NCBI RefSeq assembly: GCF_051014445.1
Contig: NC_135141.1
Span: 5,022,001 to 5,086,000, forward strand
Length of the DNA: 64,000 nt
Reading direction: 5' to 3'
From: Colletes latitarsis
Taxonomy: Eukaryota > Arthropoda > Insecta > Hymenoptera > Colletidae
The position numbers were made by a program, and so were the translations under genes. Shown here piece after piece: positions 61,801 to 64,000 of the stretch (within the stretch, counting starts at the first letter, position 1; each line of letters starts with the position of its first letter). The notes beneath the pieces are model-generated. The model saw nothing but the letters and a program-made list of their open reading frames with translations, did not search any database and was not told the origin of the DNA.

Positions 61801-64000
61801 GGGTTACCGACTAAAATACTGACCGAATCCAGGTTTAATTGACTGTTACTGTGTGGTACCACATTACTACTTGATTCAAACCCGAAAAAAACCCAGGATC
61901 TGGTAAACAAGTATGCGAAGATGGCAAAATCATGAGCCAGATGCGGGCATAACCCAGACCTAACCCAGACATAACCGGTTTTATCCTCTAAAATATTTAT
62001 CGATACCAGGTTTACTTGAATTATACTGTGTGGTTCGACATTACTACGTGATTCAAACCCAGACCTAACCCAGGATCTGGCCGACAAGTATGCGAAGAAG
62101 GCTAAATCATGAGCCAGATGCGGGCATAACCCAGACCTAACCCAGACCAAACCGGTATCCTCCTCTAAAATGTGGTTGGACACCAGCTTTAATTGACTGT
62201 TACGGCGTGGTACCACATTACTACCTGATTCAAACCCGAAAGAACCCAGGAACTGGACAACAAGTTTGCGATGAAGGCAAAATCATGATCCAGATGCGGG
62301 CATAACCCAGACCTAACCCAGACCTAACCGGTGTTATCCACTAAAATATGTATCGATACCAGGTTTACTTGAATTGTACTGTGTGGTTCCACATTACAAC
62401 GTGATTCAAACTCAGACCTAACCCAGGATCTGGCCAACAGGTATGCGATGATGGCAAAATCATGAGCCAGATACGGGCATAACCCAGACCTAACCCAGAC
62501 CTAACCGGATTTATCCTCTGAAATATTGATCGATACAAGGTTTAATTGACTGTTACTTTGTGGTACCACATTACTACGTGATGCAAACCCGAAAAAACCC
62601 AGGATCTTGTAAACAAGTATGCGAAGAAGGCAAAATCATGATCCAAATGCGGGCAAAACCCAGACCTAACCCAGACCTAACCGGTGTTATCCACTAAAAT
62701 ATTGATCGATACCAGGTTTAATTGAATGGTACTGTGTGGTTCCACATTACTACGTGATTCAAACCCAGACCTAACCCAGGATCTGGCCAACAAGTATGCG
62801 AAGAAGGTAAAATCATGAGCCAGATGCGGGCATAACCCAGACCTAACCCAGACCTAACCGGTTTTATCCTGTAAAATATTGATCGAAACCAGGTTTAATT
62901 GAATGATACTGTGTGGTTCCACATTACTATGTGATTCGAACCCAGACCTAACCCGGGATCTGGTAAACATGTATCCGAAGAAGGTAAAAGCATGAGCCAG
63001 ATGCGGGCATAACCCAGACCTAACCCAGACCTAACCGGTTTTATCCTGTAAAATATTGACCGAATCCAGGTTTAATTGACTGTCACTGTGAGGTGCCACA
63101 TTACTACGTGATTCAAACCCGAAAAAACCCAGGATCTGGCCAACAAGTATGCGAAGATGGCAAAATCATGAGCCACATGCGGGCATAACCCAGACCTAAC
63201 CCAGACCTAACCGGATTTATCCTCTGAAATATTGATCGATACAAGGTTTAATTGACTGTTGCTGTGTGGAACAACATTACTACGTGATGCAAACCCAGAC
63301 CTAACCCAGGATCTGGCCAACAAGTATGCGAAGAAGGCTAAATCATGAGCCAGATGCGGGCATAACCCAGACCTAACCCAGACCTAACCGGTTTTATCCT
63401 CTAAAATATGTGTCGATACCAGGTTTAATTGAATGGTACTGTGTGGTTCCACATTACTACGTGATTCAAACCCAGACCTAACCCAGGATCTGGCCAACAA
63501 GTATGCGAAGAAGGTAAAATCATGAGACAGATGCGGGCATAACCCAGACCTAACCCAGACCTAACCGGATTTATCCTCTAAAATATTGATCGATACAAGG
63601 TTTAATTGACTGTTACTGTGTGGTACCACATTACTACGTGATTCAGACCCGAAAAAACCCAGGATCTGGTAAACAAGTATGCGAAGAAGGCAAAATCATC
63701 ATCCAAATGCGGGCATAACCCAGACCTAACCCAGACCTAACCGGTCTTATCCACTAAAATATTGATCGATACCAGGTTTAATTGAATGGTACTGTGTGGT
63801 TCCACATTACTACGTGATTCAAAACCAGACGTAACCCAGGATCTGGCCAACAAGTATGCGATGAAGGCAAAATCAAGAGCCAGATGCGGGCATAACCCAG
63901 ACCTAACCCAGACCTAACCGGATTTATCTTCTAAAATATTGATCGATACAAGGTTTAATTGACTGTTACTGTGTGGTACCAAATTACTACGTGATTCAAA
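43827..64000 (+). repeat. Main satellite array, segment 3, to window end
   Basis: About 114 forward monomers by length, with no insertion. Larger blocks recur at whole-monomer offsets: 38669-38962 matches 46664-46957 (7,995 bp), 50550-50873 matches 51433-51756 (883 bp), and rare variants near 59401 recur near 62933 (3,532 bp). Because 177 is divisible by three, minus-strand frames stay open across several monomers, up to 258 codons at 61440-62216, with a repeat of about 59 residues. I do not regard these as genes. The array continues past the window edge. Confidence 0.95.

Noticed and set aside
30225..62216. Many 67-258 codon minus-strand frames in the satellite as genes
   Set aside because: They are copies of the same monomer read in a frame left open by the 177-bp period, with no start context or distinct domain. 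Kept only as a low-score finding.
24140..64000. CRISPR-like regular repeats
   Set aside because: The spacing is regular, but the whole unit is repeated, there are no unique spacers, and the context is eukaryotic retroelements.
24140..64000. CENP-B-box-like site marking a centromeric satellite
   Set aside because: I did not see the expected spaced TTCG/CGGG pattern in the monomers. The TGTGGTACCACA dyad is not that motif.

Overview
The window is repeat-dense, gene-poor eukaryotic DNA, most likely from an insect and probably a hymenopteran. It holds no ordinary host gene, tRNA, rRNA or CRISPR that I can support. The pointers to the host are R1-clade, I-like and Ty1/copia retrotransposons of arthropod type, and an 11-bp telomere-like motif, TTAGGTCTGGG (CCCAGACCTAA on the + strand), found throughout a long satellite. 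From memory, Hymenoptera have replaced TTAGG with longer variants of this kind; this should be checked.

Layout. Bases 1-11881 are a degenerate minisatellite (unit about 19 bp, near AAGCTAGTAAGCAAGCAGT). It is interrupted by a 5'-truncated R1-clade element (A1, 464-2004), the 3' half of a Ty1/copia element with a complete 3' LTR (4073 to about 5840, minus strand), and a nearly full-length I-like non-LTR element (D, about 5850-11214). At about 11882 the minisatellite gives way to a 176-177 bp satellite. The satellite is first in reverse orientation (11882-15613), with a second, better preserved A element inside it (A2, 12188-14846). It flips to forward orientation at a small palindrome (15605-15627). 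A complete, about 7.0 kb telomere-repeat-associated R1-clade element (B1, minus strand, 16553-24139) follows; it carries a nested A copy (A3). From 24140 to the end the forward satellite runs for about 37 kb, roughly 210 monomers by length. It is broken only by three copies of one 949-bp truncated B element (B2, B3, B4).

How the parts relate. Each satellite monomer carries one or two exact telomere-type 11-mers. B elements sit at one position in that 11-mer (TTA|GGTCTGGG on the element's sense strand), like the SART and TRAS telomere-repeat elements of silkworm. The B2-B4 insertion has a 16-bp target-site duplication, and unoccupied versions of the same site survive elsewhere in the array. 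After inserting, it was multiplied by unequal exchange together with whole satellite monomers. Families A and B share a 3' UTR module: a 13-14 bp hairpin with a loop of about 20 nt, followed by a GGTCACCGTGG motif. This is a good candidate for the RNA structure their reverse transcriptases recognise. Every ORF is broken by frameshift, stop codon, truncation or nested insertion, except the truncated but open 701-codon frame of A2.

The most notable feature is the combination of a long satellite seeded with a telomere-type 11-mer and a retroelement that targets that 11-mer.
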